Shown: piece after piece, positions 1-7,256 of the stretch
Layout: each line of letters begins with the position of its first letter
How positions within the stretch are numbered: the first letter of the stretch is position 1
NCBI GenBank assembly: GCA_021201665.1
Contig: JAJQEO010000062.1
Coordinates: 1 to 46,607 of the forward strand
Direction of reading: 5' to 3'
DNA: 46,607 bases
DNA from: Lachnospiraceae bacterium
Lineage (GTDB): Bacteria; Bacillota; Clostridia; Lachnospirales; Lachnospiraceae
The notes under the pieces: model-generated
What the model was told of the DNA's origin: nothing
What the model saw: the letters and a program-made list of their open reading frames with translations, nothing else
Databases searched by the model: none
Made by a program: the position numbers and the translations under genes

Positions 1-2
1 CA

Positions 3-56
3 GCCAAACAAACGCATGTGACAGACACGGACTATATGTTCGTGAAATCGCCCTGA
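3..56 (+). CDS. Possible 3' end of an upstream gene (partial)
   Basis: A frame open from the window edge ends with TGA at 54-56 and encodes 17 residues ending DTDYMFVKSP. It stops about 30 bp before the Shine-Dalgarno of the next gene, which fits a C-terminus cut by the edge. The family cannot be recognised from so short a piece, and another frame is open through 150, so this is only a candidate. Confidence 0.3.
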   Translation, partial: AKQTHVTDTDYMFVKSP

Positions 57-104
57 AAAATCATGAAATAAGCTTTCCATGTCAGAGGTGGTGTGATAAA
101 ATTT

Positions 105-506
105 ATGAAGACACTAAACGTAGTAGCCGCCGTGATCCGGCATGAGGACAAAATTTTCGCCACCCAGCGAGGTTATGGTGAATTCAAGGACGGCTGGGAA
201 TTTCCCGGCGGGAAGGTGGAGCCGGGCGAGACGGCGCAGGAAGCGCTTGCGCGGGAAATACGTGAGGAGCTGGATACGGTGATTTCTGTGGGGGAGCGGA
301 TTGTGCGGGTGGAGTATGATTACCCGGCATTTCACTTGTCGATGGATTGCTTCTGGGCGGAGGTTGTCTCGGGTGATCTGGTACTGAAGGAGCATGAGGC
401 GGCCAGATGGCTCTCTGGGGACGAGCTGTATAGTGTGGAATGGCTGCCGGCGGATCTGGAGCTGATCGGGATCATTCAAAAGACTTTGCGCAGCCAGGAG
501 GAATGA
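105..506 (+). CDS. Nudix hydrolase (MutT/CTP pyrophosphohydrolase type)
   Basis: Predicted to hydrolyse a nucleoside triphosphate to the monophosphate plus pyrophosphate, in the MutT/NudG house-cleaning group. The Nudix box is complete: GGKVEPGETAQEAL followed by REIREEL, with the glutamates that bind metal. The protein starts KTLNVVAAVI, typical of this subgroup, and is 133 residues, a normal length. ATG at 105 is preferred over GTG at 93 because the ribosome site AGAGGTGG (84-91) would be only one base from the GTG. It appears to be a single gene. The exact substrate cannot be told from sequence. Confidence 0.88.
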   Translation: MKTLNVVAAVIRHEDKIFATQRGYGEFKDGWEFPGGKVEPGETAQEALAREIREELDTVISVGERIVRVEYDYPAFHLSMDCFWAEVVSGDLVLKEHEAARWLSGDELYSVEWLPADLELIGIIQKTLRSQEE

Positions 507-525
507 GTCCTCTTTTACTCTGCTT

Positions 526-630
526 ATGGAGTTTTTTTACAAGATCTTTGCAAATAAGGTTCACATAAAAGAGAAGGACTTGCTTATTGGCGACTGGATA
601 AATGTATGGATGAATGAGCAGGCGAATTAG
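526..630 (+). pseudogene. 34-codon ORF, possible integrase-like remnant
   Basis: An open frame from ATG 526 to TAG 630 encodes 34 residues ending IGDWINVWMNEQAN. The spacing of aromatic residues resembles the start of the SAM-like arm domain of tyrosine integrases, but this is a weak impression. No Shine-Dalgarno lies upstream. It may be a decayed fragment or chance. The rest of 507-709 shows nothing else I can name. Confidence 0.2.
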
Positions 631-709
631 TTGATCCAATAAAGGGAAACGAACAAAGCAGTGACGAATCCGATGGGAATATTATTAACAGAAAAGGAGG
701 CGCAGATCG

Positions 710-1612
710 GTGAAATATATGATTATCGGTGCCGGCGGGACCGGCGGCATTTTGGGATACAAGCTTACGGAGGGCGGAAAGGATGTGACGCTCATTGCCA
801 GGGGTGCTCATCTGAACGCAATGAAAGCGCAGGGACTGACGATACATCAGATTTGGAATGATCAGACAGTAGTTTTGCCGGTGAAGGCAGCTGCGGAGGA
901 AGAATACGGGGAACAGCCGGATGTGATTCTGGTCTGTGTGAAGGGATATTCGCTGGATAGCGTTTATCCATTGATCTGCAGAGTATCCGGGCCGGAAACG
1001 GTGGTGATTCCTATTTTAAATATTTTCGGAACTGGTGGAAAAATGCAGGAACAGCTTCCGGGTATTCTGGTGACGGACGGATGTATTTATGTTTCCGCGA
1101 ATATGGAGGCTCCCGGTGTCCTGAAGCAGCATGGGGAAATCTGCCGTGTCGTATTCGGTGTGAGAAATGAAAACGAGTACAGGCCGGTACTGAAGGAGAT
1201 TGCCGGAGATTTTGAAGAGTGCGGTATATGTGGCATCCTTTCGCATAATATACAGCGGGATGCGCTGCAGAAGTTCTCTTATGTATCGCCCATCGGTGCG
1301 GTCGGCCTCTATTATAACTGCGCAGCGGGAGATGTGCAGAAAGAGGGCGAGCCGAGGGAAATGTTTAAAGCGATGATTCGGGAAATTGTGGCTCTCGCGG
1401 AGGCTATGGGAATTCATTTCGGGCAGGATCTTGTGGCAGTCAATTTAAAGATTCTATCAGATCTGGCTCCAGAAGCGACTACATCCATGCAGCGGGATGT
1501 TATGGCGGGGAAGCCCTCGGAGATTGACGGCCTGATCTACCAGGTCGTCCGGCTGGGCAGGGAATATGGGGTTCCTGTGCCGCAGTACGAAAAGGTCGCC
1601 GCGAATTTATAG
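710..1612 (+). CDS. Ketopantoate reductase family (ApbA/PanE) oxidoreductase
   Basis: NADPH-dependent reductase of the 2-dehydropantoate 2-reductase family. The protein opens with the dinucleotide-binding loop MIIGAGGTGGILGYKL and has the family's C-terminal helical domain with the SMQRDVMAGKPSEIDGL segment that carries the conserved acidic substrate residue. Its 300 residues match the family. The GTG start at 710 is set by AAAGGAGG at 693-700. No pantothenate genes are adjacent, so it may act on another 2-keto acid; many clostridial genomes carry such paralogs. No clear terminator follows. Confidence 0.85.
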   Translation: MKYMIIGAGGTGGILGYKLTEGGKDVTLIARGAHLNAMKAQGLTIHQIWNDQTVVLPVKAAAEEEYGEQPDVILVCVKGYSLDSVYPLICRVSGPETVVIPILNIFGTGGKMQEQLPGILVTDGCIYVSANMEAPGVLKQHGEICRVVFGVRNENEYRPVLKEIAGDFEECGICGILSHNIQRDALQKFSYVSPIGAVGLYYNCAAGDVQKEGEPREMFKAMIREIVALAEAMGIHFGQDLVAVNLKILSDLAPEATTSMQRDVMAGKPSEIDGLIYQVVRLGREYGVPVPQYEKVAANL

Positions 1613-1699
1613 GAAACGACATTAGCCGCTTCAACAATTCAATGGCTTCAAAGCTAAAGCAATCCTGCGCCGCAGCATAAGGATTTTTGATTTACGGGG

Positions 1700-1736
1700 T
1701 TGACAAGCGAATTCAATTAAGTATAATTAAATTGCG
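1700..1736 (+). promoter_or_regulatory. Promoter of the glutathione peroxidase gene with an OhrR-box-like operator
   Basis: TTGACA (1700-1705), a 16-bp spacer and TATAAT (1722-1727) form a near-consensus vegetative promoter. TATAATTAAATTGCG (1722-1736) matches the Bacillus OhrR box TACAATT-N-AATTGTA at 11 of its 14 defined positions and overlaps the -10. An OhrR-type regulator is encoded just downstream, so repression under reducing conditions and release by organic peroxide is inferred. Confidence 0.7.
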
Positions 1737-1778
1737 TAAAATCAAATGACGCATAATCTTTATGAAAGGACAGGAGTT

Positions 1779-2252
1779 ATGAGCATTTACGATTTCAAAG
1801 TAAAAGATGGCAACGGGCAGGACGTCGCGTTATCAGATTATAAGGGAAAAGTTCTTCTGATTGTAAACACAGCTACTGGCTGCGGCTTTACGCCGCAATA
1901 CGAAGGATTACAGGAACTTTATGAGAAATATGCAAAGCAGGGCTTCGTGATTCTGGATTTTCCCTGCAATCAGTTTGCGGGACAGGCACCCGGAACCGAT
2001 GAGGAAATTGCAAGCTTTTGTACGGGCAGATTTGGAATTACGTTTCCGCAGTTTCATAAAATCGAAGTAAACGGTGAGAATGAAGAGCCGCTTTATCATT
2101 ATCTGAAAACAGAGTGCGGCGGTATTGCCGGAAATGCTATTAAATGGAATTTTACGAAATTTCTGGTAGACAGGGAAGGAACGGTGAGAGCGCGTTACGC
2201 GCCGACGAAAACGCCGGCGGCGATTGAAAAAGAAATACAAAAGCTATTATAA
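1779..2252 (+). CDS. gpx: Glutathione peroxidase family thiol peroxidase
   Basis: Reduces hydrogen and organic peroxides in the cytoplasm. Bacterial cysteine-type members generally use thioredoxin rather than glutathione. Catalytic residues are visible: Cys35 in TGCGFTPQ (cysteine, not selenocysteine), Gln65 in FPCNQF, and Trp123-Asn124 in KWNFTKF. At 157 residues it is the usual length. ATG 1779 is chosen over the in-frame ATG 1746 because AGGAG (1772-1776) precedes it and the residues from MSIYDF match the family start. It is followed by an OhrR-type regulator, which suggests peroxide control. Confidence 0.93.
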   Translation: MSIYDFKVKDGNGQDVALSDYKGKVLLIVNTATGCGFTPQYEGLQELYEKYAKQGFVILDFPCNQFAGQAPGTDEEIASFCTGRFGITFPQFHKIEVNGENEEPLYHYLKTECGGIAGNAIKWNFTKFLVDREGTVRARYAPTKTPAAIEKEIQKLL

Positions 2253-2275
2253 TTCGCATATTTTTATGATGCGCA

Positions 2276-2452
2276 GGGGCGCGAGAGGAATTTTGGCAGC
2301 TTTGCTGCCCGCGCCATAGCCATAAGGATCTACGCTTCGCTTCGGTCGGCGCTAAACGAGTGCCACTGGCACTCAGCGCCCTCCGACTTCGTCGGCAATC
2401 CTTATGGCATACCCCGCGCGGCGGATAGGGAAGAAGGGCGTTCCCCTATCCG
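2276..2452. repeat. Composite palindromic intergenic repeat (modules B, A and C)
   Basis: Between gpx and ohrR lie three palindromic modules found elsewhere in the window. Module B (2276-2315) has GCGAGAGGAATT and ends GCCCGCGCC. Module A (2321-2406) is bounded by CATAAGGAT and ATCCTTATG and contains the stem CCGACTTCGTCGG. Module C (2422-2452) pairs CGGATAGGG with CCCTATCCG. Related copies are near 4696, 4963, 11385, 21790, 24855 and 41494. Module A here also holds a second stem pair, GGCGCT/AGCGCC with GTGCCACTGGCAC inside. The modules would fold strongly in RNA and may act as terminators or mRNA stabilisers. Confidence 0.75.
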
Positions 2453-2470
2453 ATTTGGAGGATCTGCAGG

Positions 2471-2902
2471 TTGGATAAATATGATGCTTTAAAAATTGAA
2501 AACCAGCTATGCTTTCCTTTGTATGCGGGCGCAAAAGAGATGATCAAAAAATACAAGCCTTATCTGGATCAGATAGACCTGACTTATACACAGTATATTA
2601 CGATGATGGTGTTATGGGAATATGGCCAGATGAACGTGAAAGAATTAGGAAATCGTCTGTATCTTGATTCAGGTACTCTTACGCCCCTGCTTAAGAAACT
2701 GGAGAGCAAAGGGATGGTGATGAGAAAACGTTCTGATATCGACGAACGGAACATGACGGTCACTCTGACTGAAAAAGGGATGCAGCTGCGGGAAGAGGCA
2801 GTTAGTATACCGGAGAAAATCGGGGGCTGTGTGAATCTGACTCCAGAAGAAATGTCAGTTTTATACAGATTGTTGTATAAGGTGCTCGGGAAAGAAATGT
2901 AA
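2471..2902 (+). CDS. ohrR: OhrR-type MarR family peroxide-sensing repressor
   Basis: Winged-helix repressor of 143 residues. The N-terminal ENQLCFPLYAG matches OhrR, where the single reactive cysteine (Cys14 here) is oxidised by organic hydroperoxides and releases DNA. The helix-turn-helix and wing are visible as VKELGNRLYLDSGTLTPLLKKLE and RSDIDERNMTVTLTEKG. Start is TTG at 2471, placed by GGAGGA at 2457-2462. It follows the peroxidase gene, its likely target. The usual partner Ohr is not in the window, so linkage to a glutathione peroxidase is a less common arrangement. Confidence 0.87.
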   Translation: MDKYDALKIENQLCFPLYAGAKEMIKKYKPYLDQIDLTYTQYITMMVLWEYGQMNVKELGNRLYLDSGTLTPLLKKLESKGMVMRKRSDIDERNMTVTLTEKGMQLREEAVSIPEKIGGCVNLTPEEMSVLYRLLYKVLGKEM

Positions 2903-3010
2903 AATGTCTGCTTGAGAAACGGTGCAGTGAGGGACAGGAAAAACGGATCTTTTTGTGTAAGAAGTTTTTTTGTAAACCCGCTGTAACTGTTCAGTACCTT
3001 CACAGCTACG

Positions 3011-3053
3011 GGGAAAAGCTCATTTAAAATCGCTGCGCGATGGAGCTTTTCCC
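3011..3053. repeat. Hairpin with 11-bp arms downstream of ohrR
   Basis: GGGAAAAGCTC (3011-3021) pairs perfectly with GAGCTTTTCCC (3043-3053). It lies between two convergent transcription units. No T-run follows on the plus strand, so it is not a textbook intrinsic terminator, though the T-rich arm could serve part of that role. Confidence 0.5.
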
Positions 3054-3070
3054 TGCAGAAAATACGGTTT

Positions 3071-3116
3071 CATGCGTACCTCGCAGCAAGTGCGAAGTAC
3101 TGTTCTGGATAGTTAC
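3071..3116 (-). repeat. Dispersed hairpin repeat F, copy 1
   Basis: GTACCTCGCA (3076-3085) and TGCGAAGTAC (3091-3100) form a stem, followed by a GTAAC-related flank (3112-3116). A near-identical element lies in the opposite orientation at 35366-35410, and a partial flank GTAACTGTTCAGTACC is at 2983-2998. It sits just beyond the stop of the minus-strand methyltransferase gene. Confidence 0.7.
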
Positions 3117-3122
3117 AAAACG

Positions 3123-3932
3123 CTACTTTTTTACGCCGAATTTCCCCTGCCGGTATGCGCGGTTGTATTTGCGACCGGCCTTGTCCTTCATGGAAAGGGC
3201 TTCCGAAGCAAAGATGGTGCCCATCATGTCCTGATTGCAGGGATCCATTATTGCGGAATCGAGGCCGGCTGCAATCGCGTATGACATGCAGCAGGCGTTG
3301 ATATATTTCCGCGCAGGCATCTCGTAGGAGACATTGGAGATGGCACCGGTCACCTTCACCTCCGGGGCATACTCATGGATGCCGCGGATAGCGGTCTCAA
3401 AATCTTTCATAGAGGACGGCATGGTGGAAAGCGCCATCACGCAGGGATCGATGTGCAGGTTGGAAAGCTTTACTCCATATTTGACCGCTTTGTCGATGAT
3501 GGATTTCGCGATCTCAATCTTTTTTTCCGGCTGTGCCGGGATCCCATCTTTGTCGCAGGTCAGGCCGATGACATTCCAGTCGGTACTCGCGATGATCGGG
3601 AAAATCGTCTCGCACTTGTCGCCTTCCTCATTGACTGAATTGACCATGCCGGGGCGCGCCACATGGCCTTCTTCGATAATCCGGGCCAGAAGCTTCGCGT
3701 TCGGACTGTCGATGGAGAGGGGGACGTCAGTCACACTCTGCATCGTGTTGATGAGCCAGACCATCGCGTCATATTCCACATCGGTCGTGGTGGATGGCGC
3801 GCAGTCGAGGAAATTTGCCCCGGCTTTTACCTGTTTTAAGGTGCGTTCTTTGATCAATGCTTCATCGCGCTCAGCGATCGCCTGTTTGACGGACGGGATC
3901 GCCCCATTGATTTTTTCGCCTATAATAATCAT
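3123..3932 (-). CDS. Methyltetrahydrofolate:corrinoid methyltransferase (pterin-binding family)
   Basis: Predicted to move a methyl group from the methylated corrinoid protein to tetrahydrofolate, as AcsE, MtvA and MtgA-type enzymes do. The 269-residue TIM barrel shows family signatures in order: GEKINGAIPSVKQAI, LDCAPS, SIDSPNAKLL, LTCDKDGIP, HIDPCVMALS and GAISNVSYEMPARKYIN, then GLDSAIMDP. The start MIIIGEKING (ATG 3930-3932) is preferred over the longer frame because GGAG lies 8 bp upstream and family members begin here. It is the last gene of a minus-strand unit after the corrinoid protein gene, 35 bp away. Confidence 0.88.
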   Translation of the reverse strand: MIIIGEKINGAIPSVKQAIAERDEALIKERTLKQVKAGANFLDCAPSTTTDVEYDAMVWLINTMQSVTDVPLSIDSPNAKLLARIIEEGHVARPGMVNSVNEEGDKCETIFPIIASTDWNVIGLTCDKDGIPAQPEKKIEIAKSIIDKAVKYGVKLSNLHIDPCVMALSTMPSSMKDFETAIRGIHEYAPEVKVTGAISNVSYEMPARKYINACCMSYAIAAGLDSAIMDPCNQDMMGTIFASEALSMKDKAGRKYNRAYRQGKFGVKK

Positions 3933-3967
3933 TTGACAGTCTCCATTCCTTATGCTTTTATGTACTC

Positions 3968-4603
3968 TTATGCGGCTGTTGCCCAGGCTTTGCAAACATT
4001 TACAGTCTTCTGCGGTGCGTGTGCCCAGTCGTCAGCGCCGATGGATTTGCAGGCTTCTTCTGAAACCGGCGAACCACCGATGAGGATTTTGACATCATTC
4101 ATCCCGGCTGCCTTGAATGCGTCTACGGTTGCTTTCATGGAATCCAGAGCCAGTGTCAGCACGCCGGAGAGAGCGACGATTTTAATATTTTCCGCTTTGC
4201 AGGTTTCCACAATTTTTTCTGCCGGGACATCGATCCCCAGATCCAGCACCTCGAAGCCTGCGGCTTCCAGCATGGCACGGACGATGTTCTTTCCGATGTC
4301 GTGCAGATCGTCCTTTACTGTGCAAAGGATCATGCGGCCGATTTTGCCGGAACCGTCCCCGGCCAGAGCCGGCTTAAGGATGTCCATAGCTTCTGTCATC
4401 ATTTCGCCTGAGTAAATCAGATCCCCGACATAATACTCGCCGGCTTCATAACGATTTCCAACCTCAGTCAGACCATCCTGGCAGGCTGTCATGGCATCCA
4501 TCGCGCCATCGCCGCCGTTATCCATCAGCTCATGCAGCATCTCCAGCAGGGTGTCCTCATCCAAATCTGCCATCGCTGCTTTGATTTCCTCATAATTTGC
4601 CAT
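3968..4603 (-). CDS. Corrinoid (cobalamin-binding) methyl-carrier protein
   Basis: Carries the methyl group between the substrate-specific methyltransferase and the tetrahydrofolate enzyme. The 211 residues comprise an N-terminal helical cap domain (about 1-85) and a B12-binding Rossmann domain. The lower-ligand motif DxHxxG is present as D99-L-H101-D-I-G104, followed by SGVLTL and GGSPV, which hold the corrin tail. The start at ATG 4603 is supported by GGAGGAAT just upstream; the longer frame to 4822 runs through repeat DNA and is discarded. A -10-like TATAAT in repeat D lies about 32 bp before the start, so this gene may have its own promoter. Confidence 0.92.
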   Translation of the reverse strand: MANYEEIKAAMADLDEDTLLEMLHELMDNGGDGAMDAMTACQDGLTEVGNRYEAGEYYVGDLIYSGEMMTEAMDILKPALAGDGSGKIGRMILCTVKDDLHDIGKNIVRAMLEAAGFEVLDLGIDVPAEKIVETCKAENIKIVALSGVLTLALDSMKATVDAFKAAGMNDVKILIGGSPVSEEACKSIGADDWAHAPQKTVNVCKAWATAA

Positions 4604-4634
4604 TTTGATTCCTCCATTGAAAATAATTATAATA

Positions 4635-4730
4635 ATTATAGTAAACGATGTAGGTTGTTTTATTCCCGCGAAGCAACGAGCCAGGTAGCCGGAGTCATAA
4701 GGGATCCGTCGGCTTTGCCGACACCTTATG
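4635..4730. repeat. Composite intergenic repeat (modules D, E and A)
   Basis: Module D (4635-4663) is ATTATAGTAAACGATG followed by a partly complementary half. Read on the minus strand it ends in TATAAT, 32 bp before the corrinoid gene. Next is the segment ATTCCCGCGAAGCAACGAG (4662-4680), also found near 11352. Module A follows (4696-4730), CATAAGG to CCTTATG, with a GTCGGCTTTGCCGAC stem. The mix of modules is like that at 2276-2452. Confidence 0.72.
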
Positions 4731-4752
4731 ACATAGCTTGCACGCGCCTTCC

Positions 4753-4923
4753 TTACAGTCCGAGCAGCGTCCAGTCGAGATCCGCTACCAGGAAAAACCT
4801 CTGGTTTGCCGGAAACTCCCATTCCTGGTCTGCCATCAGCTCACCGACCAGACTCTGTATGTACTGCTCTTTTTCCGGGACCTCGGCTGCCCGGGTTTCT
4901 TCTTTATTTTCACAATTTCCCAT
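4753..4923 (-). CDS. Unrecognised 56-residue protein in the methyltransferase operon
   Basis: An ORF from ATG 4921-4923 to TAA 4753-4755 encodes 56 residues beginning MGNCENKEETRAAEVPEKEQ and ending FFLVADLDWTLLGL. A strong ribosome site, AAGGAGGATT, precedes the start at normal spacing. The protein is acidic in its first half and hydrophobic/aromatic at its C-terminus, with no signal peptide or membrane segment. It lies between the URO-D methyltransferase and the corrinoid protein, bounded by two module-A hairpins. I do not recognise the family. Position suggests a partner or adaptor of the methyltransferase, but that is inference. Confidence 0.65.
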   Translation of the reverse strand: MGNCENKEETRAAEVPEKEQYIQSLVGELMADQEWEFPANQRFFLVADLDWTLLGL

Positions 4924-4962
4924 AGATAATCCTCCTTAAATTGTCCTTTGGATGCTTTGTGT

Positions 4963-4999
4963 CATAAGGAATCCTCCGACTTCGTCGGCAATCCTTATG
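4963..4999. repeat. Module A hairpin, third copy
   Basis: CATAAGGAAT (4963-4972) and ATCCTTATG (4991-4999) enclose the stem CCGACTTCGTCGG. It lies between the URO-D methyltransferase gene and the 56-residue ORF on the minus strand. Within an operon it could lower downstream expression or protect the upstream message end. Confidence 0.7.
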
Positions 5000-5023
5000 A
5001 CATAGGACGCAGGCAATGTCTGC

Positions 5024-6184
5024 TTACTTGCTGCTGTATTCATGGACAAAATTATATGCGTCAATGACGGTCTGGTTGATATCGCCGGGGGCGATGGCAG
5101 CCTTGTCCAGTGTGAAGATAAATCCGCCGCCCGGGGCACACTCATCAATGACTCTCTTGACATCGTCCTTGATCTGGTCAAAGGTCTTCATGCGGCATTC
5201 CGCTGATTTCAGGCCGCCCGCGATAATCTGCCAGTCGCCGATTTCTTTTTTGGCTTTAATAATATCGTCATCGTCCACATGGAGGATGACAGAATCCTTC
5301 GGGAGCTCACGGAAGCGATCCCAGATTTTATCCCATTTTCCTTCCATGATGAAGTAATGCTTTCCGCCGTTTGCGATATAACGCTCGATCATCGGCTTCT
5401 CATGCACCCAGTACAGCTCGTCATACTGCTTCGGGCTTAAGTAGCACGGGATATGCGGCGGCTGCCAGGAATAGGGGAAGGAGCCGGTATAAGGCGTATT
5501 CTCTTTCGGCAGGCAGTGGGTCTCCCAGATCGCATTGAGGGCTGCCTTCACGTTATCCGGCTGCCTTCTTAAGTCAGTCAGTGTACCGCGGAATCCACGG
5601 AAATAATCAAACAGGATATCGAGCGGGGTCTGGATCCGTTCCTGCATATTCAGGACAGAAACAATGCCGTGCTTTTCTTCCAGCGCCTGCCTGAGCATTG
5701 CGCCCTGAACGATCATGACCCTAAAATTGTCTTCCGCATAGACTTTTAAGGCATTTCGGGCAAATTCACGGTCTTCGAAAAATTCCGGATATTTTCTTGG
5801 CAGCAGAACTTCTGAGACAAATCGGTTCGGATCTGCAATGAGTTGGTCGTACTCATCCTTTTGCATCGGTGAGAGCTGGACATGTTCGAGTGTGACACCG
5901 TCCGGGCCATATTTGTTTTCTACATGCAGGAAAGCTTCTTCCAGCTTTTTGGAATAGGTTGCCCCGCAGAGTAAACTGACGTCTGCCCACATCTGGTCAT
6001 AGAGACTGGTCATTGTCTCGACATATTCCGGTGGGCTCTGAACCAGCTCAATGGTTTTCTTCCCGGCCCAGGCAATCGTACCGGTGCTGTCATTGATTGC
6101 GGTCGGGACATAAGCACCTTCCTCGCGGTTGACCGCCTTGAGAAAGTTGGAGAATTTCATCTCCTTTAAATTGTTTTCCGCCAT
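5024..6184 (-). CDS. URO-D family methyltransferase, probable substrate:corrinoid methyltransferase
   Basis: A 386-residue protein of the uroporphyrinogen-decarboxylase superfamily, in the branch used as methyltransferase I of O- and N-demethylation systems. Visible features are a C-terminal barrel with ILHVDDDDIIKAKKEIG, the AECRMK and DECAPGGGFIFTLDKA segments where zinc ligands occur in MtaA/MtbA relatives, and an N-terminal KFSNFLKAVNREEGAYVPT region. True heme URO-D is unlikely, given the corrinoid neighbours and the absence of heme genes. Start ATG 6182-6184 has GGAGG upstream; the earlier in-frame ATG has none. It is the first gene of the minus-strand operon. The methyl donor is unknown. 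Confidence 0.82.
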   Translation of the reverse strand: MAENNLKEMKFSNFLKAVNREEGAYVPTAINDSTGTIAWAGKKTIELVQSPPEYVETMTSLYDQMWADVSLLCGATYSKKLEEAFLHVENKYGPDGVTLEHVQLSPMQKDEYDQLIADPNRFVSEVLLPRKYPEFFEDREFARNALKVYAEDNFRVMIVQGAMLRQALEEKHGIVSVLNMQERIQTPLDILFDYFRGFRGTLTDLRRQPDNVKAALNAIWETHCLPKENTPYTGSFPYSWQPPHIPCYLSPKQYDELYWVHEKPMIERYIANGGKHYFIMEGKWDKIWDRFRELPKDSVILHVDDDDIIKAKKEIGDWQIIAGGLKSAECRMKTFDQIKDDVKRVIDECAPGGGFIFTLDKAAIAPGDINQTVIDAYNFVHEYSSK

Positions 6185-6297
6185 AAGTACCTCCTTGCTT
6201 TGTCGTTGCATTTTGTACGCGGCAGTGCTATACTGTTCAAAATTAAGAAAGAAACAGTTCGTTAATTTTTACACAATAACGCTACCCTGTGGCTTGT

Positions 6298-6303
6298 ATT
6301 ATA
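6298..6303 (-). promoter_or_regulatory. Candidate -10 of the methyltransferase operon
   Basis: On the minus strand GCTATAAT (hexamer 6298-6303) lies about 115 bp before the URO-D methyltransferase start. No good -35 hexamer stands 17 bp upstream, which fits a promoter needing an activator. Inverted repeats at 6327-6344 and 6350-6380 lie where the -35 and an upstream operator would be. Confidence 0.45.
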
Positions 6304-6326
6304 GCAATCATGCACAAAAAAAGGAA

Positions 6327-6380
6327 CCTGTTTTTTAAAACAGGAGTGCTTTTGGCACAAAAATTGATTTTGTACCAAAA
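6327..6380. promoter_or_regulatory. Two palindromes in the divergent control region, candidate operators
   Basis: CCTGTTTTTTAAAACAGG (6327-6344) is an inverted repeat. TTTTGGCACAAAA (6350-6362) and TTTTGTACCAAAA (6368-6380) form a second one with one mismatch and a 5-bp spacer. Both lie between the minus-strand methyltransferase operon and the plus-strand tetR-activator unit, so the TetR protein is the natural candidate to bind. TTGGCACAAAAATTGAT also resembles a sigma-54 element except for its -12 GC. The rest of 6185-6589 holds T-rich sequence and no ORF. Confidence 0.5.
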
Positions 6381-6589
6381 ATAATGGGTGGCAGATGTTA
6401 TAAAAATGGGGCGGTTGTTCGCTTCGTCCGGCGACAGCAAGCAGGTTTTTTTTTGACAGGTAGCTTTTTTAACTGATCGGCATGTCTTTCCCGCACAGGC
6501 AGTTTTTGCCTGTCAGGTAAGTTTTCGCCAGCTGAGAAATTTTGCGAAAAATACTTAGCGGGAAAATCAGAATAATAGAGGAAATTAAT

Positions 6590-7240
6590 TTGAAAACATA
6601 TGCGAACGGCATGGATACGAGGCATCAGATCCTGTATGCATGCAAGGAATTATTTTATGAAAAAGGATATCATGAGACCAGCTATGAGGATATCTGCAAG
6701 TCCACTCATGTAAGCCGCCGGACAGTCTATTATCATTTTAAAGATAAAGAAGACATCCGGTATGAAGTGTTTTGGGAATGGATCACTCAGATGAGGCATT
6801 TGGCGGAGCGTTATTGCGAAAGATCAGAGTATACTTTTTCACTGGCCATGTATCTTGCCTGGGAGTGCAGCCTCCGGGATGAGAAATACCGCAAATTCCA
6901 GATGGATTACTACAGGGACTATCCGGTTTATGATCCAAAGGTCGGTTCAGGCCGTTTTTATAAGATTGCGTTCGGACAAATGTATGGGCATATCTGGTCG
7001 CTTGAAAAGATACCATCAATCGCGTTCGCTTCTGTGTATGGCTATATTCTCGGCATGTACTGGATGATGTGTGAGCATCCTGAGATTTACAATGCGAAAG
7101 AACTGTTTCATTATTGCATGTTCTGGGGTACTTCGATCTGGGGAATTCCGCATGAAACCATTGAGCAGCTCTGGTCAGACTTAATGGGATACGCGGAGAA
7201 GTTTCCTGCGGATCTTTTGGTTGAAATGAAATTTTACTGA
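6590..7240 (+). CDS. TetR/AcrR family regulator of the methyltransferase locus
   Basis: A 216-residue regulator. The DNA-binding domain is clear: DTRHQILYACKELFYEKGYH, then TSYEDICKSTHVSRRTVYYHF and KDKEDI. The C-terminal ligand domain is rich in Trp, Tyr and Met, which suggests an aromatic or hydrophobic ligand. TTG 6590 is chosen because GAGGAAA (6578-6584) precedes it at suitable distance; ATG 6611 lacks a ribosome site. It is divergent from the methyltransferase operon and 16 bp upstream of the corrinoid activator, so it likely controls both units. Confidence 0.85.
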   Translation: MKTYANGMDTRHQILYACKELFYEKGYHETSYEDICKSTHVSRRTVYYHFKDKEDIRYEVFWEWITQMRHLAERYCERSEYTFSLAMYLAWECSLRDEKYRKFQMDYYRDYPVYDPKVGSGRFYKIAFGQMYGHIWSLEKIPSIAFASVYGYILGMYWMMCEHPEIYNAKELFHYCMFWGTSIWGIPHETIEQLWSDLMGYAEKFPADLLVEMKFY

Positions 7241-7256
7241 CACAGGGAGGCTTTTT

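Noticed and set aside
6349..6368. Sigma-54 promoter-like TTGGCACAAAAATTGAT
   Set aside because: Spacing fits, but the -12 GC is GA, it is part of a palindrome, and no sigma-54 activator gene is in the window.
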